Assembly: GCA_004294855.1 (NCBI GenBank)
Contig: SHOI01000002.1
Span: 9,850-66,969 of the forward strand
DNA: 57,120 nt
Direction of reading: 5' to 3'
Source: Sphaerochaeta sp.
Lineage (GTDB): Bacteria > Spirochaetota > Spirochaetia > Sphaerochaetales > Sphaerochaetaceae
Positions 1-8,999 of the stretch are shown here, one piece after another. Position numbers and translations under genes: made by a program. Numbering within the stretch: position 1 is the first letter of the stretch; every line of letters begins with the position of its first letter. A model generated the notes under the pieces. It worked only from the letters and a program-made list of their open reading frames with translations, was not told where the DNA came from and searched no databases.

Positions 1-582
1 TCGCAGGTGTTGTTCACCGAGAGAATCATAGCGATGTGAATCCACAGGGGAATCGTTATCAAAAAGTTCGCCAAGGAAAGCTCAAACCCCTGGACAAAAA
101 GCACAATCAAAAAGAGAACCGTACCTAAAAACCCGCCTGCAAACAATTCACCGAAAGGGGTTCGGGAGATCGGAAACGGACCTCCCGTGTATACGAATCC
201 GACAAACATGCAGATGCCGCCCACCGGAATGAGATACCAACTCGTCATCGAGGCAAGATACAAGCCCAACACGGCGGCGATGAGAAAGAGACTTGCCGAA
301 ATAAGCAAGGCGGAGTTGGGCGAAACCCCATCATGCACAAGAACCTTCCCGCTCTCCTTGGTGTACTCAATGCTGTCCGTACCTCGGCGGAAATCAAAGT
401 AGGTATTGAAACCGGTCGTCCCCATGTCAAAATCCAAGGTAGCGAAGAGCATGATGAAAAAAGATCGGCCAATGAACGGTCCCGGAAAGGTAATATCCAT
501 AGACGCTTGCCATGAAAAACGTGCCCATGCTGATGATCTTCGTTCACATTTCAACGATTCCAAAAAACTGAGTGCTCGTCAT
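1..582 (-). pseudogene. MenA/UbiA-family prenyltransferase, disrupted, truncated by window edge
   Basis: Minus strand reads MTSTQFFGIVEM*TKIISMGTFFMASVYGYYLSGTVHWPIFF, then in another frame IMLFATLDFDMGTTGFNTYFDFRRGTDSIEYTKESGKVLVHDGVSP...VYTGGPFPISRTPFGELFAGGFLGTVLFLIVLFVQG...VNNTC. In-frame TGA at 544-546 and a frame change at the A6 run 457-462. Confidence 0.75.
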
Positions 583-696
583 ATGGCAATCATAAATAAT
601 GCGCATAAATATGCCTAGAGGGATGACTTCAACCCTTGACAATCTCCTGCCCATTATCACATTCTACCCCTATGTCTTGTAATCCATCGGATAGAT

Positions 697-714
697 TTGG
701 TATAAATATACATT
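697..714. promoter_or_regulatory. Imperfect palindrome TTGGTATAAATATACATT upstream of the TRAP operon
   Basis: GTATA-AA-TATAC inverted repeat. Shares GTATAAATATACATTT with the site upstream of kdgT. Confidence 0.45.
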
Positions 715-801
715 TAAACGTATGTGAGCCATCAGCCGCATGCAACGACACATACAGGAGAAACCGCTATGTTTCCCTGATATACAAGGAGGAACTTCCT
801 T

Positions 802-1791
802 ATGAAAAAATCACTCGTTTTTGCAATCATCCTTGCATTCGCACTGCTTGCAACGCCCGTATTCGCTGCAGGACAGGGGGAAGCGGCCAAAAGCACCGGC
901 TTTGATAAGAGCAAGTATTTTGTCACGGTCGCGACCGGACCGACCAGCGGTCTGTATTACCCGATCGGAGGAGCATTCAGCGCCCTCTATCAAAACCGGC
1001 TCGGGTATAAGTCTTCCGCCCAGGCAACCGGAGCATCCGCGGAAAACCTCACCCTACTGAAAGACGGCCGGGCCGAGGTCGCCATTCTGATGAGTGACGC
1101 TGTCGCCCAGGCGTATGAGGCGTACGGTCCCTATGAAGGCCAAAAACCGTTCAGTGAACTGAGAGCCCTTCTCGGCCTCTATCCGAACTACGTTCAGCTG
1201 GTCACCACCGACAAGACCGGGATCAAATCGTTCTATGATTTGAAAAACAAGCGCGTCGGCGTTGGAGCCCCCAACAGCGGCGTCGAGCTGAACGCCCGGC
1301 TGATGTACGAAGCGCACGGAATGACCTATGCCGACAGCAGGATCGATTATCTCAACTATGGAGAGGCGATCAATCAGCTGAAGAACAACCAGATGGATGC
1401 GGTGTTCGTCACCAGCGGCATACCGAACGCCACGATCATGGAACTCGGGACGGTCTCGAAGATCGTATTGATCCCCATCGACGGTGAAGGATTGGCAAAC
1501 CTGATGGCAAAGTACCCGTTCTTCACTCCCGAGATCATTCCCGCCGATACATATGACATGTATGGTGATGTCGCCACCGTTACCGTTCGGAACATTCTTG
1601 CAACCACCACGGCGATGCCTGAAGAGGCGGCGTATGAGTTGACGAAAGGCGTTTTTGAACACATTGCCGATATCCAGGCCTCCCACGCCACCGCGAAGAA
1701 GCACATCTCCTTTGAAAACAGTCATATCGGTGTCGGCATTCCTTTCCACGAAGGAGCCGAACGCTACTATCGTGAGATGGGCTGGAAATAA
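802..1791 (+). CDS. TAXI family TRAP transporter solute-binding protein
   Basis: Signal peptide; VATGPTSGLYYPIGGAFSALY and VGVGAPNSGVELNARLMYEAHGM motifs; followed by DUF1850 and a fused TRAP permease. Confidence 0.93.
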   Translation: MKKSLVFAIILAFALLATPVFAAGQGEAAKSTGFDKSKYFVTVATGPTSGLYYPIGGAFSALYQNRLGYKSSAQATGASAENLTLLKDGRAEVAILMSDAVAQAYEAYGPYEGQKPFSELRALLGLYPNYVQLVTTDKTGIKSFYDLKNKRVGVGAPNSGVELNARLMYEAHGMTYADSRIDYLNYGEAINQLKNNQMDAVFVTSGIPNATIMELGTVSKIVLIPIDGEGLANLMAKYPFFTPEIIPADTYDMYGDVATVTVRNILATTTAMPEEAAYELTKGVFEHIADIQASHATAKKHISFENSHIGVGIPFHEGAERYYREMGWK

Positions 1792-2298
1792 ATGAAGATA
1801 AGAGTGGCATTGTTGCTGCTCGTTCCGGTGCTGCTTCTTCTTGGAGGAGCAGCATGCCGAATTCGGATGAGCGAGGATCCGGTGATTCGGGTCCGTGATC
1901 AGGAGCACGGCACCGTCCTCGCTTCGATGCCGGTGAAGGCAGGAGACGATCTCGTGTTCGAATGGATTCATTCCTATGAACATATTCCGTGGATTGAAGA
2001 GTATACGATCACCGAAGATCTTGCCTTCCGCCTTGATGCGATCCGGGTCGCCGGCTTTGGAGCGGGAATCCCCAACGACAAAGGGGAGACTACCGTTGAA
2101 AACGGCATGGTGGTCATGCGGAATATCAATGAAACGTTTCCCTCTTTCGCTTGGATCCACTCAGAGACCGCGTTGGTTTCGATAACGGTTGGAGGCAAAA
2201 CCCTGATTGAAGGAGGGGACCTCCCCCACCACAAAGCGGTCACGTTGACATTGGAAGGAATACAGCGCCTATGGACAAAATCTCCCTCAACAATTTGA
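1792..2298 (+). CDS. DUF1850 domain-containing protein
   Basis: IHSYEHIPWIEEYTI...GFGAGIPNDKGE motif; lies between TAXI SBP and TRAP permease genes. Confidence 0.85.
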   Translation: MKIRVALLLLVPVLLLLGGAACRIRMSEDPVIRVRDQEHGTVLASMPVKAGDDLVFEWIHSYEHIPWIEEYTITEDLAFRLDAIRVAGFGAGIPNDKGETTVENGMVVMRNINETFPSFAWIHSETALVSITVGGKTLIEGGDLPHHKAVTLTLEGIQRLWTKSPSTI

Positions 2299-4220
2299 AT
2301 CAAGAGCAGGAATTGAAACAACAAGAGATTCTCGAGCAGTTTGAGAAGGAATCGACAACGCGCAAATTCGATTCATACGCCCTCGTCAACGGAATCTACT
2401 GGATCTCGATCGCAATCGCTCTCTATCACTTCATTACCGCAGCCGTCGGCTATCCGGCGACCCACCTCCACCGAAGTCTCCACGTCGCAATGATGCTGTT
2501 CATGACGTTTTTTCTTTATCCCATTGGAAAAAAATCCAGTCGAAAAACGATTCCCTGGTATGATATCGCCTTAGCCCTCGCTTCAATCGCGGTGGCGGTG
2601 TATGTATGGGTCGATTACGTCGGGTTCATCAACCGGATGGGCTCTCCGAACCTCATCGATGTGATCTTCGGTACGATGCTCATTATTCTCGTTCTTGAGG
2701 CATCCAGAAGAATCAGCGGGTGGCCGCTGGTGATTCTTTCCCTGATCTTCATCCTGTACGGACTTGTCGGCCGAAGCCTTCCGGGAATCTTCATGCACCG
2801 GGGATACGATTGGAGGGCGATCGTCAACCACGCCTTCATCAACACCGAAGGAATCTACGGAACCAGCGTCGATGTCGCCGCTTCCTATATCTTCCTCTTC
2901 ATCCTCTTCGGTACGATTATGAACAAATGCGGAATGGGGCGGTTCTTCAACGACCTCGCCCTCGCCTTCGCCGGCTCCACCAAAGGTGGCCCCGCCAAGG
3001 TTGCGGTCATCGCCAGCGGTCTGCTCGGTTCGATCAACGGCAGTGCAGTGGCCAACGTGGTAACCACCGGTACTTTCACGATTCCGCTGATGAAGAAGAG
3101 CGGCTACTCCAAAGAGTTCGCCGGAGCGGTCGAATCCTCGGCGAGTGTGGGCGGTCAGCTGTTGCCTCCGATCATGGGCGCCGCCGCCTTCATCATGGCG
3201 GAGATGCTCGGTGTAAAATATGGAACAATCGTCATCAGTGCTGCGATTCCCGCCCTGCTCTACTACCTCGGGATCATGGTTCAAGTCCAGCTTCGGGCAA
3301 ACAGGCGCGATTTAAAAGGACTTCCGAAGGAACAATTACCGAAAGTCCGTGACGTGCTGAAGGATCGGGGACATCTCCTCATTCCGATCGTTGTTCTTTT
3401 GTATCTGTTGCTGTTCAGCGGTCTTACCGTGATTTATTCGGCATTCTGGTCGATCGTGGCGACCATCGTCGTTTCCCAAACCCGCAAATCAACGCGAATG
3501 ACGATCAGGCAAATACTTGATGCATTTGCCGAGGGGACGACCGCCACGGTCTCCGTTGCTATCGCCTGTGCGGTCGTGGGCATCATCATTGCGATCGTGA
3601 GTCTTACGGGCTTTGGTTTGAACATGGCCAACGCGATCATCCAGCTCGGTCGGGCGAACCTGATGCTTACCTTGGTTCTCACGATGGTGACTTGCATGGT
3701 TCTGGGTATGGGCCTGCCTTCCATTCCCGCCTATCTCATCACCGCGAGCATGGCTGCTCCCGCGTTGATCAAGCTCGGCATTCCGGCTCTTGCAGCCCAC
3801 CTGTTCGTCTTCTACTTCGCGATGTTCGCCAACATCACTCCTCCGGTGGCTCTTGCATCCTTCGCTGCAGCGGGAATAAGCGGGGGCGACCCGATGAAGA
3901 CCGGTCTGCAGTCGGTCCGTCTTTCCTTGGCGGGATTCATCGTTCCCTACATCTTCGTGTACAATACCGCTCTCCTCTTGTTGGACACCACGCCTCTTGT
4001 CGCTCTGAGAGTCACAATCACCGCTATCATAGGGGTATCGATGATCGGCATGGCTACGGAGGGATTCGCCCTCACGGGCATGAAATGGATTGAACGCATC
4101 CTTGTCTTTGTCGGAGCGCTGCTCCTCATCACGGCGGATCCGATCCAGGACGCAGTTGGGTTTGTCATCCTGATTGTCATTCTCTTTTTTCAATTCAGGA
4201 AAAAACGAAGAACTGCCTGA
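2271..4220 (+). CDS. TRAP transporter fused permease (4TM/12TM)
   Basis: 649 aa, many TM segments; FNDLALAFAGSTKGGPAKVAVIASGLLGSINGSAVANVVTTG; overlaps the DUF1850 3' end. Confidence 0.95.
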   Translation: MDKISLNNLNQEQELKQQEILEQFEKESTTRKFDSYALVNGIYWISIAIALYHFITAAVGYPATHLHRSLHVAMMLFMTFFLYPIGKKSSRKTIPWYDIALALASIAVAVYVWVDYVGFINRMGSPNLIDVIFGTMLIILVLEASRRISGWPLVILSLIFILYGLVGRSLPGIFMHRGYDWRAIVNHAFINTEGIYGTSVDVAASYIFLFILFGTIMNKCGMGRFFNDLALAFAGSTKGGPAKVAVIASGLLGSINGSAVANVVTTGTFTIPLMKKSGYSKEFAGAVESSASVGGQLLPPIMGAAAFIMAEMLGVKYGTIVISAAIPALLYYLGIMVQVQLRANRRDLKGLPKEQLPKVRDVLKDRGHLLIPIVVLLYLLLFSGLTVIYSAFWSIVATIVVSQTRKSTRMTIRQILDAFAEGTTATVSVAIACAVVGIIIAIVSLTGFGLNMANAIIQLGRANLMLTLVLTMVTCMVLGMGLPSIPAYLITASMAAPALIKLGIPALAAHLFVFYFAMFANITPPVALASFAAAGISGGDPMKTGLQSVRLSLAGFIVPYIFVYNTALLLLDTTPLVALRVTITAIIGVSMIGMATEGFALTGMKWIERILVFVGALLLITADPIQDAVGFVILIVILFFQFRKKRRTA

Positions 4221-4227
4221 ATATACG

Positions 4228-4253
4228 AAACCCCCTCGCTTTTGAGGGGGTTT
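4228..4253 (+). terminator. Rho-independent terminator after TRAP operon
   Basis: AAACCCCCTC-gctttt-GAGGGGGTTT hairpin. Confidence 0.85.
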
Positions 4254-4269
4254 ACTTGGCTGATCCATG

Positions 4270-4794
4270 TTATTTGGAAAGTGTCCAAATCGCCGAGTGT
4301 CCTTTTCCATCTCCGCGGCACGGTGGGAATCTTTTTCCTACAACCATTTCAACGGTTCGATCGGGGTGTTCGGAACAATGGTACGTCCCATCCTCCACGC
4401 AGTAGCGTCCGGTTCGGGTTGTGATACCGTCATCCGGCGCAGCCGCTTTTTTAGCTTTTGGTTTTTTAGCTGCTTCGGTTTTCTTAGCCTCTTCAGCTTT
4501 CTTTGCTTCTTCCGCCTTTTTAGCTTCTTCAGCTTTTCGTTTGGTTTCTTCCGGCTTCTGTTTTTCGACTGATGCTTTTGCTGCTTGTCTTGCATCATCT
4601 TTTTTGGATGTAACGTCGTCTTTTTTTAACCATTCAACAATTGCCAAAACAGCAAATGCGATGATTGTAAGGATAATCAAGATTACTTTAGCCGTTACAT
4701 TGGGGATAAAAAGTGCAAAGAGAATGATGAGGATTGCAGCACCAAGGACATAAAGTCGAGCTCGTTTGTGAAAGTGCTCTAACTGTGTTCGCAT
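4270..4794 (-). CDS. Membrane protein with Lys/Glu/Ala-rich repeat linker and C-terminal Cys/His module
   Basis: Start MRTQLEHFHKRARLY preceded by GGAGAATAAAA; two TM stretches; (KKAEEA)n; C-terminus GRYCVEDGTYHCSEHPDRTVEMVVGKRFPPCRGDGKGHSAIW. Confidence 0.8.
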   Translation of the reverse strand: MRTQLEHFHKRARLYVLGAAILIILFALFIPNVTAKVILIILTIIAFAVLAIVEWLKKDDVTSKKDDARQAAKASVEKQKPEETKRKAEEAKKAEEAKKAEEAKKTEAAKKPKAKKAAAPDDGITTRTGRYCVEDGTYHCSEHPDRTVEMVVGKRFPPCRGDGKGHSAIWTLSK

Positions 4795-4954
4795 TTTTAT
4801 TCTCCTATTTCTTGCTTTGTGCCCTAATCGATATAGTACACTCCTTAAACATAACCAATTCACACCGGAATCTCAAGGCAACTACTCCAAATTGAGTCTC
4901 TTTTGAAAAAAGCGGAGAATGATATGTCGTGCAGGAGTTGAAGGTTCCTGGATG

Positions 4955-5377
4955 TCATTCCGAAATAGACAAGGAAAGCAGGAATGGATCGCCTTCATCA
5001 TTTTCTACCCAGACGAGAAGACCGATAAGCGGCTTTGGGGAAAACATTCTAAAGGGGATTTCTACAAGTGCGCCAATTTTTACCGGCTTACCGATTTGCA
5101 GCTCCTCAGAAGGAAGATAGCTGGAGAGAAGATGGTCGTAGGTATGAACAAACCCCTGTCTCATTCCCTCGGGGATATAGGTTTCAACCCAGGCCGGAGT
5201 ATAGGGTTCTTTCAACGCTTCGAGGCTCTGCTCCTCGATACTGTTTTCTGCGGGCTCGATGATTTGACCGATGTAAAAATCCACCGGAAGCTTATAGGAA
5301 AACGCCTCTTCCAATGAAGCGGCTCCTATGCCCGGTGCGGACACTGCCAGTATGAGAAACAAAAGCACCCGTTTCAT
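4955..5377 (-). CDS. Small secreted/periplasmic hypothetical protein
   Basis: GGAGGGTGG RBS before MKRVLLFLILAVSAPGIGAA signal peptide. Confidence 0.7.
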   Translation of the reverse strand: MKRVLLFLILAVSAPGIGAASLEEAFSYKLPVDFYIGQIIEPAENSIEEQSLEALKEPYTPAWVETYIPEGMRQGFVHTYDHLLSSYLPSEELQIGKPVKIGALVEIPFRMFSPKPLIGLLVWVENDEGDPFLLSLSISE

Positions 5378-5471
5378 CCACCCTCCATCAAGTAAACAAT
5401 CATCTTTTGTGTTGGTTACATTCCTCGGGTTTCCTATCTCAATATTTCTGGACATTCTCAAGGAATGTGAT

Positions 5472-5489
5472 AATGTATAAATATACATT
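5472..5489. promoter_or_regulatory. Perfect palindrome AATGTATA-AA-TATACATT upstream of kdgT
   Basis: 8-2-8 inverted repeat about 20 bp upstream of the kdgT start; related copy upstream of the TRAP operon. Confidence 0.55.
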
Positions 5490-5511
5490 TTTCCTTCAAG
5501 GAGGTGGACCT

Positions 5512-6540
5512 ATGAAAATGGGAAAGGTTCCAATTCTCGACACGATCAACAAAATCCCGGGTGGATTGATGGTTGTCCCGCTGGTATTAGGCGTTCTCAC
5601 AAACACATTCTTTCCCGAAGTCTTGAACATTGGTAGTTTCACGACTGCCTTCTTCAAGAACGGCGCGTTGACGTTGATCGCATTGCTCTTCCTCTGCAGC
5701 GGAGCCCAGATCAACCTGAAAACCGCCGGTGTTGCGGTATACAAGGGTGTCGTCCTCAACACAAGCAAGGTGCTCTTCGGTGTTTTTCTTGGTGTCATTT
5801 TCGCAAAGGTCGCCGGTCCTCAGGCTGCCTTCCTCGGTGTCACTCCTCTGGCGATGATCAGCGCGATGTCCAACTCAAACGGAGGACTCTACACCGCTCT
5901 TGCCTCGAAGTACGGAGATGAATCCGACGTTGGTGCGATTGCAATCATCTCTTCCAATGACGGACCGTTCTTCGAGATGATGTTCATGGGAATCGCCGGT
6001 GTCGCAAATATTCCGATCGTCGCCCTGATCGCCGTCATCGTTCCGATCATCGTCGGCATGATTCTGGGCAATCTGGACGAAAAGTTCCGCGAATTCCTGA
6101 AACCCGGTATGTTCATCGCGATCTTCACCTTCTCCTTCCCCCTTGGTGCCGGATTGAGTCTGCAGACCCTCGGACAGGCGGGATTGCCGGGTATTCTCCT
6201 GGGTCTTTTAACCCTGTTGATTACCGGAGTGCCCTCCTACTTTGTCTATCGGCTCCTGATCCCCAAGAGGATGCGAGTAACCAGCGCTGTCGGAGCCGGT
6301 GTCGGAACCACGGCGGGAAACGCTCTGGCGACCCCCGCGGCGATCGCCCTTGTCGACCCCGCATGGGCTCCCTATGTCGATAAAGCGACGATTCAGGTGG
6401 CCGCTTCGATCGTTGTAACGGCGATTCTGGTTCCCTTCCTCGTCGACTTCTTCTACAAGTATGAGCTCAAGCGAGGTCTTGTGACCCGTCCCATCGCCGA
6501 TGTCGGTGGAAAGATCGAAGACCTCGGTGAGCAACTCTAG
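5512..6540 (+). CDS. kdgT: 2-keto-3-deoxygluconate permease family
   Basis: MKMGKVPILDTINKIPGGLMVVPLVLGVLTNTFFPEVLNIGSFTTAFFKNG...; SNSNGGLYTAL; RBS AAGGAGG. Confidence 0.93.
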   Translation: MKMGKVPILDTINKIPGGLMVVPLVLGVLTNTFFPEVLNIGSFTTAFFKNGALTLIALLFLCSGAQINLKTAGVAVYKGVVLNTSKVLFGVFLGVIFAKVAGPQAAFLGVTPLAMISAMSNSNGGLYTALASKYGDESDVGAIAIISSNDGPFFEMMFMGIAGVANIPIVALIAVIVPIIVGMILGNLDEKFREFLKPGMFIAIFTFSFPLGAGLSLQTLGQAGLPGILLGLLTLLITGVPSYFVYRLLIPKRMRVTSAVGAGVGTTAGNALATPAAIALVDPAWAPYVDKATIQVAASIVVTAILVPFLVDFFYKYELKRGLVTRPIADVGGKIEDLGEQL

Positions 6541-6570
6541 GATGTTCACTGAACCATGAGTATACTTTGG

Positions 6571-6595
6571 GAAGGCGGGCATAAGCTCGCCTTCT
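6571..6595 (+). terminator. Intercistronic hairpin between kdgT and larA-like gene
   Basis: GAAGGCGgGCataaGCtCGCCTTC followed by TTTA. Confidence 0.45.
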
Positions 6596-6617
6596 TTACC
6601 TTGTCAAGGAGATGCCT

Positions 6618-7967
6618 ATGAAGGTGATTAACCCGATCGATCCCATGAAGAAGGAATTAATTCTTCCTGATACAACGGCTGTGTATGCCATGAAAGCCCC
6701 GCCGGCGCTGGTAAACGCTGACAAGGCGATCATGGATGCGCTCAACAATCCGATTGAAAGCGAAAGTCTGGCTGCAATAGCCAAAGCCAAACTTGCTGTC
6801 AACAAGGATGCGACCGCCGTCATCGTCATCAGTGACAACACCCGTCCGGTTCCCTATAAAGGTGAAGGAAATATTTTGACACCGATTATTCAAGTGCTCT
6901 TTGATGCCGGATTCAAGGCGGACAGGGTCACAGCCCTCGTATCGACGGGAACCCACCGACCGATGACCGATGAAGAGCTGGAGGCGGTTATCGACCCATG
7001 GGTCTATGAACAAGGGGTCCGAGTGGTCAACCATGACTGTTTGGACGATGATGGATTGACCTACCTTGGAAAGACCGAGCGCGGAAGTGAAGTGTGGATC
7101 AGCTCCCTGTATCTTCAAAGCGACTTGAAGATCCTCACCGGCCTGGTGGAAAGCCACTTCATGGCGGGAGTGAGCGGAGGACGAAAATCCATTTGTCCGG
7201 GTTTGATCAGTGAAATGGGTACGTTCCTGTTCCATGGAGCCCCGATGATGGGTCATCCCGATTCCCGTGATCTCCTTCTGGAAGGAAACCCGGTCCACGA
7301 AGAATCCCTTGCCTTTGCAAAAATGGCGGGATCGGATTTCATCGTGAATGTTACGTTGGATCATGCGTTCAAGATCACGGGAATCTATGCCGGAGACATG
7401 GAAGCCGCTCACCTGGCCGCTTTTGAAATGATTCGCGGGTATGCAAAAATTCCCATCGAATCTGAAGCCGATATCGTCGTAACCCATGCGGGGTTCGTCG
7501 GCATCAACCATTATCAGAGCGCCAAAGCTGCGTTCGCCGCGATTGGGGCAATGAAGGAAAACGGATATCTCATCAGTATCGCCAATTATACCGACAAGAA
7601 AGATATTGTCGGATCGGTAAACTACAAAACGGTCCTGGCGATCCTGGCGAACCATGGGTCGAAGGCGCTGGTGAAGCTTCTTCACTCCCCGGATTGGCCT
7701 TTCACCCCCGACCAGTGGCAGGTGCAGAAGTGGGCTGCCGCCTTTGACAAGATTCCACTGGACCACTACTACCACTATGCTCCTCAAATTGAGGCGGGCA
7801 GGGAAGCGGGTCTTCCGGGCATCAATGCCGCCAAACTTACCGACAAGCGGGATTACACCAGTGTCGTCAAAGCGGCAATCGAGGATATCTACAGGCGCGA
7901 AGGAACCCGCGATCTGACGATTCTTTATCTCAGCGATGGTCCATACGCCATACCGTATGTGAAGTGA
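6618..7967 (+). CDS. Nickel-dependent lactate racemase (LarA) family protein
   Basis: DNTRPVP, STGTHRPMT, ESHFMAGVSGGRKSICPG and GHPDSRD motifs of the LarA superfamily. Confidence 0.9.
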   Translation: MKVINPIDPMKKELILPDTTAVYAMKAPPALVNADKAIMDALNNPIESESLAAIAKAKLAVNKDATAVIVISDNTRPVPYKGEGNILTPIIQVLFDAGFKADRVTALVSTGTHRPMTDEELEAVIDPWVYEQGVRVVNHDCLDDDGLTYLGKTERGSEVWISSLYLQSDLKILTGLVESHFMAGVSGGRKSICPGLISEMGTFLFHGAPMMGHPDSRDLLLEGNPVHEESLAFAKMAGSDFIVNVTLDHAFKITGIYAGDMEAAHLAAFEMIRGYAKIPIESEADIVVTHAGFVGINHYQSAKAAFAAIGAMKENGYLISIANYTDKKDIVGSVNYKTVLAILANHGSKALVKLLHSPDWPFTPDQWQVQKWAAAFDKIPLDHYYHYAPQIEAGREAGLPGINAAKLTDKRDYTSVVKAAIEDIYRREGTRDLTILYLSDGPYAIPYVK

Positions 7968-7981
7968 TCGTTTATAACCGC

Positions 7982-8001
7982 AGGGGGCCGAACGGCCCCC
8001 T
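7982..8001. terminator. Bidirectional terminator between convergent larA-like and pdxA2
   Basis: Perfect AGGGGGCCG-aa-CGGCCCCCT hairpin. Confidence 0.75.
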
Positions 8002-8033
8002 GATCTCTGTTATCTCTTTTTCTTCTTTTTCCT

Positions 8034-8999
8034 TTAGAGCTTCTTTCCCAACTCAATCGCCTTGAGCATGCTCTGTTCACTGGCGATCAGCTTGTCGGCG
8101 ATGTCGAACGCCGTGCCATGATCGACACTGGTCCGCACCACGTCAAGACCGACGGTGATGTTCACCCCGTCATCAAACGCCAGGAGTTTGAGGGGGATGT
8201 GCCCTTGGTCATGGTACATCACCACCACGATATCCCAATCCCCTTTGATCGCCCGGAGAAACACGGTATCGGGAGCGATCGGGCCGGTTACATCATGGCC
8301 TTCTTTTTTTGCCGCCTCGATCGCCGGAATGATCTGTCGAATCTCCTCATCGCCGAAGAGCCCGTTCTCCCCTGCATGGGGATTGAGGCCCGCCACGGCG
8401 ATCCTCGGATGAGGGTATCCGAACTTCTTCATCGTCTCCGCACCAAGCCGGATGACCTCCAGAACGCGCTTCTTCGTCACAGCGTCGCACGCGCTTCTCA
8501 GGCTTTGATGGGTTGAAACGTGGATGACCGTCAGCTTGGGACTGGAGAGGAGCATTGCGTAGGAATCCCCTTTGGCGTAGTGGGCGAAGATTTCCGTGTG
8601 GCCGGCAAACCGGTGTCCCGCCAGATGAAGCGCTTCCTTGTTCAAGGGAGCGGTGATTACGCTGCTGATCTCCTTTCTCCGGGCAAACTCGATCGCCGTT
8701 CGCACCGCTTCAAAGGCGACTTCCCCGCCCAACGCGCTCACCTTTCCGATAAGGACGTCCTCAAGCTTGACCGGATGGGGATCCACGACATTGATCATCC
8801 CCATTTTGAACTCTTCGATTGTTTCGATCACGTTGAAGGTGAAGTTCGCTTTCAATCGTTTGTTGTAATACTCCAGCACTGAAAGGGGACCGAAGAGGAG
8901 CGCTTCCCTTTGATAGGAAGGTTCCTTCAGCAACGCTTTTATGGTGACTTCGATGCCGATCCCACAGGGATCGCCCAAGGTAATGCCAAAGATTTTCAT
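8034..8999 (-). CDS. pdxA2: PdxA family 4-phospho-threonate/erythronate-type dehydrogenase (PdxA2-like)
   Basis: ITLGDPCGIGIEVTIKAL, GHTEIFAHYAKGDSYAMLL, GLNPHAGENGLFGDEE, YHDQGHIPLKLLAFDDGVNITVGL; coupled to a DUF1537 kinase. Confidence 0.92.
   Translation of the reverse strand: MKIFGITLGDPCGIGIEVTIKALLKEPSYQREALLFGPLSVLEYYNKRLKANFTFNVIETIEEFKMGMINVVDPHPVKLEDVLIGKVSALGGEVAFEAVRTAIEFARRKEISSVITAPLNKEALHLAGHRFAGHTEIFAHYAKGDSYAMLLSSPKLTVIHVSTHQSLRSACDAVTKKRVLEVIRLGAETMKKFGYPHPRIAVAGLNPHAGENGLFGDEEIRQIIPAIEAAKKEGHDVTGPIAPDTVFLRAIKGDWDIVVVMYHDQGHIPLKLLAFDDGVNITVGLDVVRTSVDHGTAFDIADKLIASEQSMLKAIELGKKL

Noticed and set aside
544-546. TGA in the MenA-like gene as a recoded or selenocysteine codon
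   Set aside because: The family does not use Sec here, no SECIS-like hairpin is apparent, and a second lesion exists in the same gene.
1054-2160. 368-aa minus-strand ORF
   Set aside because: Antisense to the TAXI SBP and DUF1850 genes, which have clear motifs, RBS and operon logic.
6571-6595. Riboswitch between kdgT and the larA-like gene
   Set aside because: Only a simple hairpin fits in the short intergenic gap; no conserved aptamer-like structure.
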